Of a stretch of DNA of 64,000 nucleotides, positions 1-8,836 are shown piece after piece. The position numbers and the translations under genes are program-made. Where the stretch lies: the NCBI GenBank assembly GCA_001899085.1, contig MKVB01000001.1, forward strand, positions 490,100 to 554,099, written 5' to 3'. Origin of the DNA: Devosia sp. 66-14. GTDB taxonomy: Bacteria > Pseudomonadota > Alphaproteobacteria > Rhizobiales > Devosiaceae. Position 1 is the stretch's first letter, and every line of letters begins with the position of its first letter. The notes under the pieces were generated by a model. That model made no database searches. It had not been told where the DNA came from and worked only from the letters and a program-made list of their open reading frames with translations.

Positions 1-111
1 TCGAGCCTGATCGAACGCGCCGACCGCTGCCTCTACGCCGCCAAGCATCGCGGCCGCAACGTCGTCGTCGGCGAGACCGACCTCAAGGACGACGACATCG
101 TCGCGGCTTAG
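1..111 (+). CDS. C-terminal end of a GGDEF diguanylate cyclase (partial)
   Basis: Only the last 36 codons lie in the window. They contain ADRCLYAAKHRGRNVVV, the hallmark C-terminal helix and strand of GGDEF domains (consensus AD.ALY.AK..GRN.V), followed by a short acidic tail and a TAG stop at 109-111. Diguanylate cyclases make c-di-GMP, which would be read by the PilZ proteins found later in the window. The active-site GGDEF loop and any sensor domain lie upstream, so activity cannot be judged. Confidence 0.8.
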   Translation, partial: SSLIERADRCLYAAKHRGRNVVVGETDLKDDDIVAA

Positions 112-356
112 CTGATACGCCGGCCGGCAATGTGACCCCGGCCTCGGGCCCGGCAATTGTGATTCCGCCACCGTCAAAGCAGTCCGCCTGGTGCTCCCGC
201 ACTGGGCGGTGCGCTGCCGCTCCCTCGGTCATTACAGTTCAAGATGGAAATGCGACGATCTTTATTCAATGATCGGCGCGCGACAACTAAATTGAGTCCA
301 TGTCGCGTAAAGTAGTTATCGCAAACATAGTCGGGTCAACTTCATGGGAGAACCGA

Positions 357-2060
357 ATGCGTAAACTGCAACTCGCCTCCATTACCTGTCTTATTGCTTC
401 TGCCGTATCGCCCCTGCCGGCCAGCGCGTTCACCCAGAGCGGTGTCGGCCTGGGCATCGGCAACCTCATTCCCATGGGGCACGAATGGGTGACCCGCCTG
501 GCCGTCCTCGAAGTGCTGGGCGGTGACCCGATCATGCCTCCCGACCCAAATGATCCGCGCCGGACCTGGACCCAGGGGCTCGCCCGCAACCTGAACATCT
601 CCAGTCCGGGAGCGCAGGCCGAGGCCGCACGCATCCGCTCGCTCGCCTGGCCCGACGAGCGCTACGCCTCGACCTACAAGTTCATCTATGATGCGATCCT
701 GGGCGAACGCTGGGTCGACCTGGGCGGCTTCAACGTCGTCGCCGGCAAGATCGGCAAGGTGGATTGCTGGGACGCGGTCGCCCAGGAAGCCGTGGAGGTC
801 CAGTACGACCACTTCATGCGCCGCTTCGATGATACCGGTGGCGCCGGGGGCGTTAACGCGACGAAACAGTCCTATCAGCGCTTCATCGACTACTTCGTAG
901 CTGCGGCGACTGCGCCCACCACCACCATGAACGTCTGGGATGGCGGTGGGACTTCTGATCGGAACGAGGTCGACCGCAACTACTTCCTGCTCGGTCGCGC
1001 GGCGCATCTGCTGCAGGATTCATTCAGCTCCGAACACACGGTGCGCATCAGCGCCGACAACTACCAGCAGGTGCGGCAGGTAAAGAGCTACCTGTGCGCA
1101 CCCGGTTCCGAACAGCACACGCATCGAGAGACGGCGATCTTCGACTACACCAGCGGCGACGTGATCTGGATTCCAGGCACGCAGCTCGGGTCCGGCTGGG
1201 CGTCATACAAGCCAAGCAACATGAAGGTGACGGCCCTGGTTGCAACCGAAGCCTCCAAGGATCTGTGGGCGGCGTTCATCCGGACCATGGGCACCCCGCC
1301 GGCGCAACGGGCCGCCGTGGCGCGGTCCGAAGCCGAAACGCTGGCCCACAACTGGATGTCGTTCGACACCGCCGCCATGCTCAAGTGGTACGATGCCACC
1401 GCAAACCGAGGCGCCACCTACGTTCTCGCCCAGGGGCAGGCTGGCCCCGGCCAGACGGTTTCCGATTGCATGAAGGGCATCGGCTTTGCCAGCGGCACGC
1501 AGCAGGAGGCGGTAAAGAAGTTCCAGGCCGAGCAGCGGCTCTGCCTCTACAATGTCATCCCCGAACCCGGCTATGCCGATCTCTATGACACGTCGATGCA
1601 CATGCCGTTCTATTGGGCCTGGCTCGACAGTACCAGCTTCAAGCAACCACCGGCCGGATGGTCCATCCCCGTTCGTCCCGCCGACACCGGACAGCGCCTG
1701 ACGATCAGGAGCGCCGTCAACGGCCTGCCGATGAGCGCTCCCGACGGCCTGGCGAGTGACAGCCTGATCTATGTCAGGCCCAACGCCCCAGCGCTCGACT
1801 TCATCCGCGTCGGAACCGCCGCGGATGGCTATTACCGCCTTGTTTCCGCACCGGAGCTGTTTCTCAGTTATCGAGCGATAACGGGTGCGGTGAAGCTCTA
1901 CGACTCTCCCGCCGATGCCAACTATCGGCAGTCCGGCCAATCCATCATCAGCCTGCGCTGGAACCAGTACATGTGGCTCGACGGGCAGTCGCCCTACATC
2001 AGCGGCGCGGGTAACCCGAACAATGCCAATGCGAAATGGATCGTCGATCTGCTGCCCTGA
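357..2060 (+). CDS. Secreted zinc-dependent phospholipase C-like protein with C-terminal beta-rich domain
   Basis: I start this 567-residue protein at ATG 357, because GGGAG lies 6 nt upstream and the protein then opens with a classic signal peptide (MRKLQLASI... ending ASA, residue 24); the in-frame codon at 300 would bury it. The catalytic half shows GHEW (His42), HLLQDSFSSEHT (His217, Asp221, His227) and HTHRE (His254, Glu258). These spacings (4, 6, then H-x3-E) match the zinc ligands His118/Asp122/His128 and His142/Glu146 of Bacillus cereus phospholipase C, so the zinc-PLC/S1-P1 nuclease fold is likely. The last 110 or so residues look beta-rich, possibly a lectin-like module. The substrate (phospholipid or nucleic acid) is unknown. 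The gene stands alone. Confidence 0.65.
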   Translation: MRKLQLASITCLIASAVSPLPASAFTQSGVGLGIGNLIPMGHEWVTRLAVLEVLGGDPIMPPDPNDPRRTWTQGLARNLNISSPGAQAEAARIRSLAWPDERYASTYKFIYDAILGERWVDLGGFNVVAGKIGKVDCWDAVAQEAVEVQYDHFMRRFDDTGGAGGVNATKQSYQRFIDYFVAAATAPTTTMNVWDGGGTSDRNEVDRNYFLLGRAAHLLQDSFSSEHTVRISADNYQQVRQVKSYLCAPGSEQHTHRETAIFDYTSGDVIWIPGTQLGSGWASYKPSNMKVTALVATEASKDLWAAFIRTMGTPPAQRAAVARSEAETLAHNWMSFDTAAMLKWYDATANRGATYVLAQGQAGPGQTVSDCMKGIGFASGTQQEAVKKFQAEQRLCLYNVIPEPGYADLYDTSMHMPFYWAWLDSTSFKQPPAGWSIPVRPADTGQRLTIRSAVNGLPMSAPDGLASDSLIYVRPNAPALDFIRVGTAADGYYRLVSAPELFLSYRAITGAVKLYDSPADANYRQSGQSIISLRWNQYMWLDGQSPYISGAGNPNNANAKWIVDLLP

Positions 2061-2102
2061 GTGGCCGGACCAGGCGGGGTGCAGACGCGCTCCGCCTGGC
2101 CG

Positions 2103-3380
2103 TCAGACCAACTCCACCCCGAGCGACCGCAAGGCGTCCCAGTAGCCGGGGTAAGTCTTCCCCACGCAGTCGGGATCGAGAATCGAAATCCCGCCGATCT
2201 TCAGCGCCGCCAGCGCGAAGCTCATGGCGATGCGGTGATCCTCATAAGTCTCGATGCTCGTCCGCGCGTTGCGATGCTTGAGCTCGATCAGCCGCGGATC
2301 GGACGCAACCACCAGGTCGTCGCCGTCCTCACGCGCGAGGCCGGGCCGGATGCGGTTGAGCTCGGTGGAGAGGGCCGAGATCCGATCGCACTCCTTGACC
2401 CGAAGGTTGGCGATGCCGACGAAGCGCACCGGCGTCTCGTTGAATGCCGCGAGTACGGCGAGGGTCGGCACCGCATCCTGCATCTGCGAGCCGTCAATTA
2501 CAGCAGGCATTTGCGGGAACATGCGGATCAGCTTCGCCGCCTCGGCGTCGGGTTGCGTGAACGCGTCCATCGGCACGCCCAAGTCTATCCTGCCACCGGT
2601 AAGCGCCGCCGCCGCCCATAGATAGGTCGCTGCAGAAGCATCGGGCTCGATGTGGAAGTCGGTTGCCTGGTAGCCGGTGGGCTGCACCTGCCAGGTCATC
2701 TCGTCGAGCTGCTCGACGCTGGCGCCAAACGCCCGCATCGCTGCCAGCGTCAGGTTGACGTAGCCGCGGGCATCGAGGTCCTTGCCGGTGAGCGCCACCT
2801 CGATCGGCCCATCGCCGAACGGCGCGGCCATCAGCAGCGCTGAGACATACTGGCTGGAAAGGCCGCCATCGATCTCGACCCGGCCGCTGCCGAACGAACC
2901 GGTACCGTTGATCACCACCGGCGGGCAGCCGGTTTCGCTGGTCGCATCGATCCCGAGCGACCGCAGCGCCACCAGCAGCGGCTCGATCGGGCGCTTGCGC
3001 ATGGCTTCATCGCCATCGACCACCACCCTGCCCTCGACCAGCGACACTGCGGCCGTCAGGAAGCGCGTGGCGGTCCCGGCATTGCCCAGCACCAACGGTT
3101 CGGCCGGCGCCTTCAGCGTACCGTCGCTGGTGACGACGAAGCTCGTTGCATCCGGCTCTTCGACACTGACGCCCATCTGGATCAGCGCCCGGGCCATCAG
3201 CGCCGTGTCCTTGCTCTTCAGCGCTCCGGTGAGCCGGCTGGTGCCCTTGGCCAGCGCCGCCAGCAACAGCGCACGATTGGTGATCGATTTCGAGCCCGGC
3301 GGCGTGACCCGACCGACCAGCGCATGGTCAGGCGGAACGATCGTCAAAGCCTCGAGCTTTGAGGAAGCAGCAGCAGTCAT
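2103..3380 (-). CDS. aroA: 3-phosphoshikimate 1-carboxyvinyltransferase (EPSP synthase)
   Basis: The 425-residue product makes EPSP from shikimate 3-phosphate and phosphoenolpyruvate in the aromatic amino acid pathway. It carries the N-terminal GSKSITNRALLLAALA motif, LGNAGTATRFL and DGDEAMRKRPIEPL, and ends with ETYEDHRIAMSFALAAL plus PGYWDAL. The LGNAGTATR loop resembles glyphosate-sensitive class I enzymes rather than the CP4 type. I chose ATG 3380 because GGAG precedes it at 6 nt and the protein then begins just ahead of the conserved core; an in-frame start 12 codons upstream has no such support. Cytosolic, monocistronic. Confidence 0.95.
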   Translation of the reverse strand: MTAAASSKLEALTIVPPDHALVGRVTPPGSKSITNRALLLAALAKGTSRLTGALKSKDTALMARALIQMGVSVEEPDATSFVVTSDGTLKAPAEPLVLGNAGTATRFLTAAVSLVEGRVVVDGDEAMRKRPIEPLLVALRSLGIDATSETGCPPVVINGTGSFGSGRVEIDGGLSSQYVSALLMAAPFGDGPIEVALTGKDLDARGYVNLTLAAMRAFGASVEQLDEMTWQVQPTGYQATDFHIEPDASAATYLWAAAALTGGRIDLGVPMDAFTQPDAEAAKLIRMFPQMPAVIDGSQMQDAVPTLAVLAAFNETPVRFVGIANLRVKECDRISALSTELNRIRPGLAREDGDDLVVASDPRLIELKHRNARTSIETYEDHRIAMSFALAALKIGGISILDPDCVGKTYPGYWDALRSLGVELV

Positions 3381-3736
3381 GGAGGACTCCGTCACAGAGC
3401 GGCACAATGGCCGCACTCACTCCGGCAGCGCCGGACACATCGATCTGTCGATTGGGCCCGGAACGTGGCCGGGGTGAGGTTGAAGCAAGCCAGACGGATG
3501 TAGCGCAATGGCGGCCCTGCTGCCAAGTCCGTCGTTATCACCCTGCTTCGAGCCCACCCTGGACGTCATCCCCGCGAAGGCGGGGATCCAGTGCGATCTC
3601 TCAGCCTCCATCTGCGCTGCAGCATCCCACTAGGTTCCCGCCTTCGCGGGAATGACGCCGGTGGGCATCTATGCGCGAAGGCTGGAACGCAACTGACACC
3701 CGGTGTGGGGACAGATACAGGAGGCCAAGCCTCAAG
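3381..3736. other. Intergenic stretch with a REP-like inverted pair
   Basis: This 356-base gap separates the start of aroA from the 3' end of the suf operon. Its right half holds two inverted copies of a GC-rich palindromic repeat (listed separately). The short reading frames across it, including one translating as SHWIPAFAGMT, are products of that repeat and not genes. I see no RNA gene or clear promoter besides what aroA needs. Confidence 0.7.
3564..3657. repeat. REP-like palindromic repeat, two inverted copies
   Basis: One copy at 3564-3593 contains CCCCGCGAAGGCGGGG, and an inverted copy at 3633-3657 contains CCCGCCTTCGCGGG. Each is itself a hairpin, and they face each other about 40 bases apart. 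This is the common 'cgtcatnCCCGCgaangCGGGnatccag' element scattered between genes in many proteobacteria. It lies downstream of sufA, where it may stabilise or terminate the suf transcript. Confidence 0.75.
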
Positions 3737-4117
3737 TCAGGCGTGCGCCCGGGCCTCGGCCAGCGCCTTGAGGTCGGCCGGCTTCAGCTGCACGCTTTCG
3801 CCACAGCCGCATTCGCCGGTCTGGTTCGGGTTCTTGAAGGTGAAGCCGGATTTGAGGATGTCTTCCTCGAAATCCATCACCGTGCCGAGCAGGAACAGCG
3901 TTGCCTTGGGCTCCACATAGACGTGGACGCCCTTTTCCTCGATGTGGTCGTCGCCCTGCACCGGCTCGCTGACATAGGCGAGCGTATAGGATTGGCCGGC
4001 ACAACCGGCATCCTTGATGCCGACGCGCACGCCGACCACTGGGGTGGCACTATCCTCGATGATCTCGTTGATGCGCTCGACGGCGGCATCGGTGAGGCTC
4101 ATGATCTTCAAAGGCAT
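3737..4117 (-). CDS. sufA: Fe-S cluster assembly A-type carrier (SufA/IscA family)
   Basis: The 126-residue protein is a HesB/IscA-family carrier that takes Fe-S clusters from the SufBCD scaffold to target apoproteins. The three ligand cysteines are present: Cys39 in DAGCAGQS, and Cys103 and Cys105 in GECGCGES near the C-terminus. It is the last gene of the suf operon, 53 nt after sufT. Length and motif spacing are normal for the family, so the call is firm; SufA versus IscA naming rests on the operon context. Confidence 0.93.
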   Translation of the reverse strand: MPLKIMSLTDAAVERINEIIEDSATPVVGVRVGIKDAGCAGQSYTLAYVSEPVQGDDHIEEKGVHVYVEPKATLFLLGTVMDFEEDILKSGFTFKNPNQTGECGCGESVQLKPADLKALAEARAHA

Positions 4118-4170
4118 CGGTTCAGGACCTTCATCGTAACAAGACGATATATAGACCTAAAGCGCGGAAC

Positions 4171-4587
4171 TTACCACCAGTTCAGCGCCACCTGGGCTTC
4201 CTCGCTCATGCGCGAAGCGTCCCACGGCGGATCGTAGACCATGTTGACGGTGACATCCTGGATGCCTTCGACATTGCGTGCCGCGTTCTCCACCCAGCCC
4301 GGCATTTCACCGGCCACCGGGCAGCCCGGCGCGGTCAGCGTCATGTCGATGGTGAGGTTGCGATCGTCGTCGAGATCGACCTTGTAGATCAGCCCTAGCT
4401 CGTAGATATCGACCGGGATTTCCGGGTCATAGACCGTCTTCAGCGCCCCGATCAGATCCTTGGTGATCCGCTCCACGTCGTCAGCGGGAATCGCTGCGCC
4501 GACGCTTGGCGTGATGCGTGGCGCGTCGCCGGCGTTCGGTTCGGTCGCCGCGACCTCGGGAGCAATCTCGTTCACTTCGTCAGACAT
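4171..4587 (-). CDS. sufT: SUF system Fe-S assembly protein SufT (DUF59/MIP18 family)
   Basis: The 138-residue protein has a non-conserved acidic/alanine-rich N-terminus (about 30 residues) followed by a MIP18/PaaD-type DUF59 domain: VYDPEIPVDIYELGLIY, then MTLTAPGCPVAGEMPGWVE with the conserved Cys, and VYDPPWDASRMSEEA. SufT-type proteins support Fe-S maturation, apparently in cluster delivery rather than synthesis. It lies 53 nt after sufS; that gap holds two copies of a 14-base repeat (CGAAACGGCTTCGC). Confidence 0.92.
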   Translation of the reverse strand: MSDEVNEIAPEVAATEPNAGDAPRITPSVGAAIPADDVERITKDLIGALKTVYDPEIPVDIYELGLIYKVDLDDDRNLTIDMTLTAPGCPVAGEMPGWVENAARNVEGIQDVTVNMVYDPPWDASRMSEEAQVALNWW

Positions 4588-4640
4588 ATCAGTTCCTCAG
4601 GCGAAACGGCTTCGCACCCTTGGACGAAACGGCTTCGCGC

Positions 4641-5861
4641 CTACGCGAAGAAGCTTCGCGCCTTTTCGATGCCCTCGACCAGAGCGTCGATATCATCCTT
4701 GCCGGTATATAGGCCGAACGAGGCCCGGCAGGTAGAGGTGACGCCGAACCTTTGTAGCAGCGGCATGGCGCAATGCGTGCCGGCGCGCACCGCGATGCCG
4801 TAGCGATCGAGGATGGTCGAGACATCGTGCGCATGCGCGCCCTTGACCTCGAACGAGAAGATGCCGCCCTTGCCGGGCGCCGTACCGATCAGCCGCAGCG
4901 AATTGATCCGCCCCAGCCGCTCCAACGCGTAACCGGTCAGTTCCGCCTCGTGCGCCTGCGCCGCTTCGCGGCCGATCCCTTCGACATAGTCGATGGCGGC
5001 TCCAAGCCCGATCGCCTGGACGATCGGCGGCGTGCCGGCTTCGAAGCGGTGCGGCGGCTCGTTGTAGGTGACCGTATCGCGGGTCACCGTATCGATCATT
5101 TCGCCGCCGCCCTGGTAGGGCTGCATATCGGCCAGCAGGTCATAACGGCCATAGAGCACGCCGATGCCGGTGGGGCCGTAGAGCTTGTGGCCGGTGAAGA
5201 CGTAGAAATCGACGCCGAGATCCTGCACGTCGACCTTGAGGTGAACTGCGCCCTGGCTGCCATCGACCAGCACTGGAATGCCGCGCGCATGGGCGATTTC
5301 GACGATCTGTTTGATCGGCGTCACCGTGCCGAGCACGTTCGACATGTGGGTGATCGCCACCATCTTCGTCTTCGGCGACAACGCCGCCTCGAACGCGTCG
5401 AGGTCGAAGCCGCCATCGTCGCGCACGTCCACCCACTTCAGGACGGCGCCCTTGCGCTCCCGGTGGAAGTGCCACGGCACCACGTTGGAGTGGTGCTCCA
5501 TGATGGAGAGCACGATCTCGTCGCCCTCCCCGATCCGCGGACCGAGAAACGACGCGGCAACCAGGTTGATCGCCTCGGTGGCCGAACGGGTGAAGATGAT
5601 CTCTTCGGGCCGGCTGGCATTGAGAAACCGCCGGCTCGCCTCGCGCCCGCCCTCGTAGGCCTCGGTGGCACGGTTGGCGAGCGTGTGGAGGCCGCGGTGG
5701 ACATTGGCATAGGCATGCCGATGCGCCCAATCCATCCGGTCGAGCACCTGGTTCGGCTTCTGCGCCGAAGCACCGCTGTCGAGATAGACCAGCCGGTTGC
5801 CGTGGATCTTCTCTTCGAGGATCGGGAAATCGGCGCGGACCTTGGCGAGATCGAAACTCAT
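4641..5861 (-). CDS. sufS: Group II cysteine desulfurase SufS
   Basis: The 406-residue PLP enzyme releases persulfide sulfur from L-cysteine for the SufBCD scaffold. It shows the PLP lysine in FTGHKLYGPTG (Lys226) and the catalytic cysteine in RAGTHCAMPLL (Cys364), the same numbers as in Escherichia coli SufS. The start at ATG 5861 overlaps the sufD stop as ATGA, pointing to translational coupling; an open frame extends 64 codons further upstream, but only inside sufD. No SufE is encoded nearby. Confidence 0.96.
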   Translation of the reverse strand: MSFDLAKVRADFPILEEKIHGNRLVYLDSGASAQKPNQVLDRMDWAHRHAYANVHRGLHTLANRATEAYEGGREASRRFLNASRPEEIIFTRSATEAINLVAASFLGPRIGEGDEIVLSIMEHHSNVVPWHFHRERKGAVLKWVDVRDDGGFDLDAFEAALSPKTKMVAITHMSNVLGTVTPIKQIVEIAHARGIPVLVDGSQGAVHLKVDVQDLGVDFYVFTGHKLYGPTGIGVLYGRYDLLADMQPYQGGGEMIDTVTRDTVTYNEPPHRFEAGTPPIVQAIGLGAAIDYVEGIGREAAQAHEAELTGYALERLGRINSLRLIGTAPGKGGIFSFEVKGAHAHDVSTILDRYGIAVRAGTHCAMPLLQRFGVTSTCRASFGLYTGKDDIDALVEGIEKARSFFA

Positions 5862-7066
5862 TTGCCCGCCAGCCATCCCTCGATCACCGCCGTCAGTGCC
5901 TCGTTCAGCGCCTCGTCCTCGATCGGATCGATCAGCTCGGCGAGGAACGCCCTGACCAGCATGGTCTCGGCGTCGGCTTTCGCGATGCCGCGGCTCATCA
6001 GGTAAAACAGCGAGTCCTCGTCGAGCTGGCCGCAGGTCGAGCCGTGGCCGCAAACCACGTCGTCGGCATAGATTTCGAGTTCGGGCTTGCAGAGGATTTC
6101 CGCTTCGTCCGACAGCATCAGCCCCTGGCTCATCAGCTTGGCGTCGGTCTTCTGCGCATCGCGCGCCACCACCAGCCGACCCTGCACCACGGCCTTCGAT
6201 CGCCCGCGGGCGATCGACTTGAACAGCGGCTTCGACGCGGTGTTCGGCACCGCGTGCAGCGCGTCCATGGTGATGTCGGCATGCTGGCCGTCGGAAACGA
6301 GATTCAGCCCGGTGATGTCGGCATAAGCGCCGGCGCCTTCATAACGCGGGAACAGCTGCGTCCGGCTCAGCGCCGCGCCGGCATTAATGATCAGGGTACG
6401 CAGCTGCGCACCCTCGGCGAGGTGATACTCGTTCGAGGCGAAATGCGTCGCCTTGGCGGCGGCGAGGTTGACCGTGATGTGGGTCACCCTCGCGTTCTTG
6501 CCGAGCGCCAGGTAGGTCGCGTGGTTGCCGAGATGGGCCTCCTGGCTGCCCGAATAGGTCTCGACGATCACCGCGCTGCTGTCGTCGGCAACGAAGATCT
6601 TGGCAGCGCTGGTCGAATGGCCGGCGGCCCCTTCCGTACGCCGATCGATCTGGATCACCGGATCGACCGAGCCGTCGAGATCGAGCGTCAGGCACTCCCT
6701 GGTCAGCGCCAGGTTGAGACGGGTAACCACATCGTCACGCGTCGTGAGCACGCTGCCCGCCGCCTTGCCGACGATGACACCGGCCGGAGCGGTGCCGGTG
6801 TCCTGCACCACGCCATTGGCGATCATCAGCTGGTAGGCACCGGGCACGCGCAGCGCCGGAGCGCTCGCCTCGGTGGCGGCTGCCGCCAGTTCGGGGACCG
6901 AGCGCAGCAGCTGCTTGAGGTCCGTGTAGTGGTAGGATTCGACGCGCCGTGTCGGCAGCCCGGCGCCACCAAGGCGCTCGGCTTCCGCAACCGCACCGGC
7001 GGCCGTCAACTGGTCGATGAGCTTTTGTTCAGCCGGCCCGAGCCGGACGGGGACATGCATGGTCAT
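5858..7066 (-). CDS. sufD: Fe-S cluster scaffold subunit SufD
   Basis: The 402-residue protein is the SufD half of the SufB-SufC2-SufD scaffold. The recognisable C-terminal core has GRLVVARDAQKTDAKLMSQ, LMLSDEAEILCKPELEIYAD and VVCGHGSTCGQLDEDSLFYL, containing the conserved Cys/His region. It starts at ATG 7066, five bases after the sufC stop, and ends overlapping sufS by four bases. The N-terminal third is divergent, as is normal for SufD. Confidence 0.96.
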   Translation of the reverse strand: MTMHVPVRLGPAEQKLIDQLTAAGAVAEAERLGGAGLPTRRVESYHYTDLKQLLRSVPELAAAATEASAPALRVPGAYQLMIANGVVQDTGTAPAGVIVGKAAGSVLTTRDDVVTRLNLALTRECLTLDLDGSVDPVIQIDRRTEGAAGHSTSAAKIFVADDSSAVIVETYSGSQEAHLGNHATYLALGKNARVTHITVNLAAAKATHFASNEYHLAEGAQLRTLIINAGAALSRTQLFPRYEGAGAYADITGLNLVSDGQHADITMDALHAVPNTASKPLFKSIARGRSKAVVQGRLVVARDAQKTDAKLMSQGLMLSDEAEILCKPELEIYADDVVCGHGSTCGQLDEDSLFYLMSRGIAKADAETMLVRAFLAELIDPIEDEALNEALTAVIEGWLAGK

Positions 7067-7071
7067 CGCCC

Positions 7072-7833
7072 TTACGCTGCCGCTTCGTCGAAGCCGGCAT
7101 AGCCCTTGGCTTCCAGTTCCAGCGCCAGCTCCTTGCCGCCGCTTTCGACCACGCGACCATCCGAGAACACGTGCACCACATCGGGCACGATATGGTTCAG
7201 GAGCCGCTGGTAGTGGGTGATCACCAGCATCGAGCGATCCGGGCCGCGCAGCGCGTTGACGCCCTCGGACACCACCTTGAGCGCATCGATGTCGAGGCCG
7301 GAATCGGTCTCGTCCAGAATGCACATCTTGGGCTTCAGCAGCGCCATCTGCAGGATTTCGGCGCGCTTCTTCTCGCCGCCCGAGAACCCGACATTGAGGG
7401 CGCGCTTCAGCATGTCGCTGTCGATATGCAGCGCCTTGCCGGCTTCCTTCACCGCCTTCATGAAGTCGGGCGTCGTCATCTCGCCCTCGCCATTGGCCTT
7501 GCGCTTGGCGTTCAGCGCCGCCTTGAGGAAGGTCATGGTGGCGACGCCGGGGATCTCGATCGGGTACTGGAAGGCGAGGAACAGCCCGGCTGTGGCGCGC
7601 TCCGACGGCTCCATCTCGAGGATGTTGACGCCATCGAGCAGCACTTCGCCGCCGGTGATCTCATAATCTTCCTTGCCGGCCAGCACATAGCTGAGGGTCG
7701 ATTTGCCCGAACCGTTGCGCCCCATGATCGCATGCACCTCGCCCTTGGGGACGATCAGGTTCACGCCTTTGAGGATTTCGCGCTCCTCGATGCGGACGTG
7801 CAGGTCGCGGATTTCGAGCATGGGGGTGGTCAT
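7072..7833 (-). CDS. sufC: Fe-S assembly ATPase SufC
   Basis: This 253-residue ABC-type ATPase drives the SufBCD scaffold. It has Walker [11 protein letters not shown], the Q-loop FLAFQYP, the SufC-typical signature [12 protein letters not shown] and Walker [15 protein letters not shown]. There is no membrane partner, as expected for this soluble complex. Its start overlaps the stop of the preceding cupin gene as ATGA, so it is probably translated by coupling to that inserted gene. Confidence 0.97.
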   Translation of the reverse strand: MTTPMLEIRDLHVRIEEREILKGVNLIVPKGEVHAIMGRNGSGKSTLSYVLAGKEDYEITGGEVLLDGVNILEMEPSERATAGLFLAFQYPIEIPGVATMTFLKAALNAKRKANGEGEMTTPDFMKAVKEAGKALHIDSDMLKRALNVGFSGGEKKRAEILQMALLKPKMCILDETDSGLDIDALKVVSEGVNALRGPDRSMLVITHYQRLLNHIVPDVVHVFSDGRVVESGGKELALELEAKGYAGFDEAAA

Positions 7834-8330
7834 TCGTGTTCTCCGATGTCTTCGCCGTCCCAGTAGTCGAGGGAGGCATCAGCCTGGCCGATGATGTCGA
7901 AGGGCTTTTTCCCGTCGCTCAGCCGGCTGAAAGCAGCAAACTTGTTCGAGTCCGGATATTCGACCACTTCGCTCTGCGCCTTGGTCGAAACCCCGTAGTA
8001 GCGGAGCGTCACTGCCCCGGTATTGATGATCTGGTGCGCCACGTCGCGACCGCCGGCCGGTGCGCCAAGCACGTCGCCGGCCTTGATCGGGTAGCTCTCG
8101 GCACCGAACCGATAGGTCCCCTCGCCCTCGAGCACGATGAACAGCTCATCCTCGACATGGTGGTTGTGGTAGGGGCAACCGCTCTTGCCGGGCGGCACTT
8201 CGTTGTAGCTGATGCCCATGCCGGTCATGCCGATCCGGCGGCCGAACGAGGCATCGGTCGAGGCGTATTTGGCGCCCTTGCTCCAGCTTTCGAGCGTGAG
8301 GTCGGCGATATTGATGACCGGACGGCTCAC
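7830..8330 (-). CDS. Cupin domain protein (second of a tandem pair inside the suf operon)
   Basis: The 166-residue protein is a single-domain cupin. Motif 1 reads [18 protein letters not shown] and motif 2 [19 protein letters not shown], with the usual His/Glu metal ligands. I place the start at GTG 8330, which overlaps the previous stop as GTGA; an upstream ATG would lie inside the neighbour. It ends overlapping sufC by four bases. It is a paralogue of the adjacent cupin, and both end in a YWDGEDI tail. The substrate is unknown; a role in iron or sulfur handling is inferred only from location. Confidence 0.85.
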   Translation of the reverse strand: MSRPVINIADLTLESWSKGAKYASTDASFGRRIGMTGMGISYNEVPPGKSGCPYHNHHVEDELFIVLEGEGTYRFGAESYPIKAGDVLGAPAGGRDVAHQIINTGAVTLRYYGVSTKAQSEVVEYPDSNKFAAFSRLSDGKKPFDIIGQADASLDYWDGEDIGEHE

Positions 8331-8836
8331 TTGTCGCCCTCGATGTCTTCGCCATCCCAGTAGCCGAACGGCGTCAGTTTGCCGGCGGTGCTGAAGATCG
8401 ACATCGGCTCCTTGTCGTTGCCATGCGCGATATCGACGGCGATCCGGCCGCTGTCGGGATATTCGGTGACGTCGGCCCGGCCATGGTTGGCAAAGGCGAT
8501 GTAACGCAGTTCGGCATCGCTGGTATTGATGATCTGGTGCGCCTCGCCGCCGGCTGGCGCGCCGATGCAATCGCCCGCCTTGATCGGCAACCGCGCTTCG
8601 CCGACCCGGTAGGTGCCGGTGCCCGAAACGATGAAGAACAGCTCGTCATTGCCGTGGTGCCGATGGTACGGCCAGGCGGTCTTGCCGGCCGGCACCACAT
8701 GCAGCGTCGCGCCGATCTGCTCGGTGCCGACCGCTGCATCGATATCGTGCAGCCCCACCTCAAAGCGATTGCCCACCTTGAGCCGTTTCAGCTCGAGGTC
8801 GGCAACGTTGACGATGTAGCGGGGCGCCTCGGTCAT
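8327..8836 (-). CDS. Cupin domain protein (first of a tandem pair inside the suf operon)
   Basis: The 169-residue cupin has motif 1 WPYHRHHGNDELFFIVSG and motif 2 GDCIGAPAGGEAHQIIN, so a metal site is likely. It shares domain layout, the VINIADL/VNVADLEL opening and the YWDGEDI C-terminal tail with the following gene, showing a tandem duplication that has since diverged. It overlaps the upstream small gene by four bases and the downstream cupin by four, so all three are translationally linked with sufB and sufC. No enzymatic function can be assigned from sequence. Confidence 0.85.
   Translation of the reverse strand: MTEAPRYIVNVADLELKRLKVGNRFEVGLHDIDAAVGTEQIGATLHVVPAGKTAWPYHRHHGNDELFFIVSGTGTYRVGEARLPIKAGDCIGAPAGGEAHQIINTSDAELRYIAFANHGRADVTEYPDSGRIAVDIAHGNDKEPMSIFSTAGKLTPFGYWDGEDIEGDK

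Noticed and set aside
112-169. Two similar 17-18 base segments (CCGGCAATGTGA and CCGGCAATTGTGA) as a possible repeat or operator
   Set aside because: The similarity is imperfect and short, and I see no third copy or symmetry that supports a function.
3417-3611. 64-codon minus-strand ORF translating as SHWIPAFAGMT and more
   Set aside because: This peptide is the well-known artefact of translating the REP-type palindrome; no ribosome site or conservation is seen.
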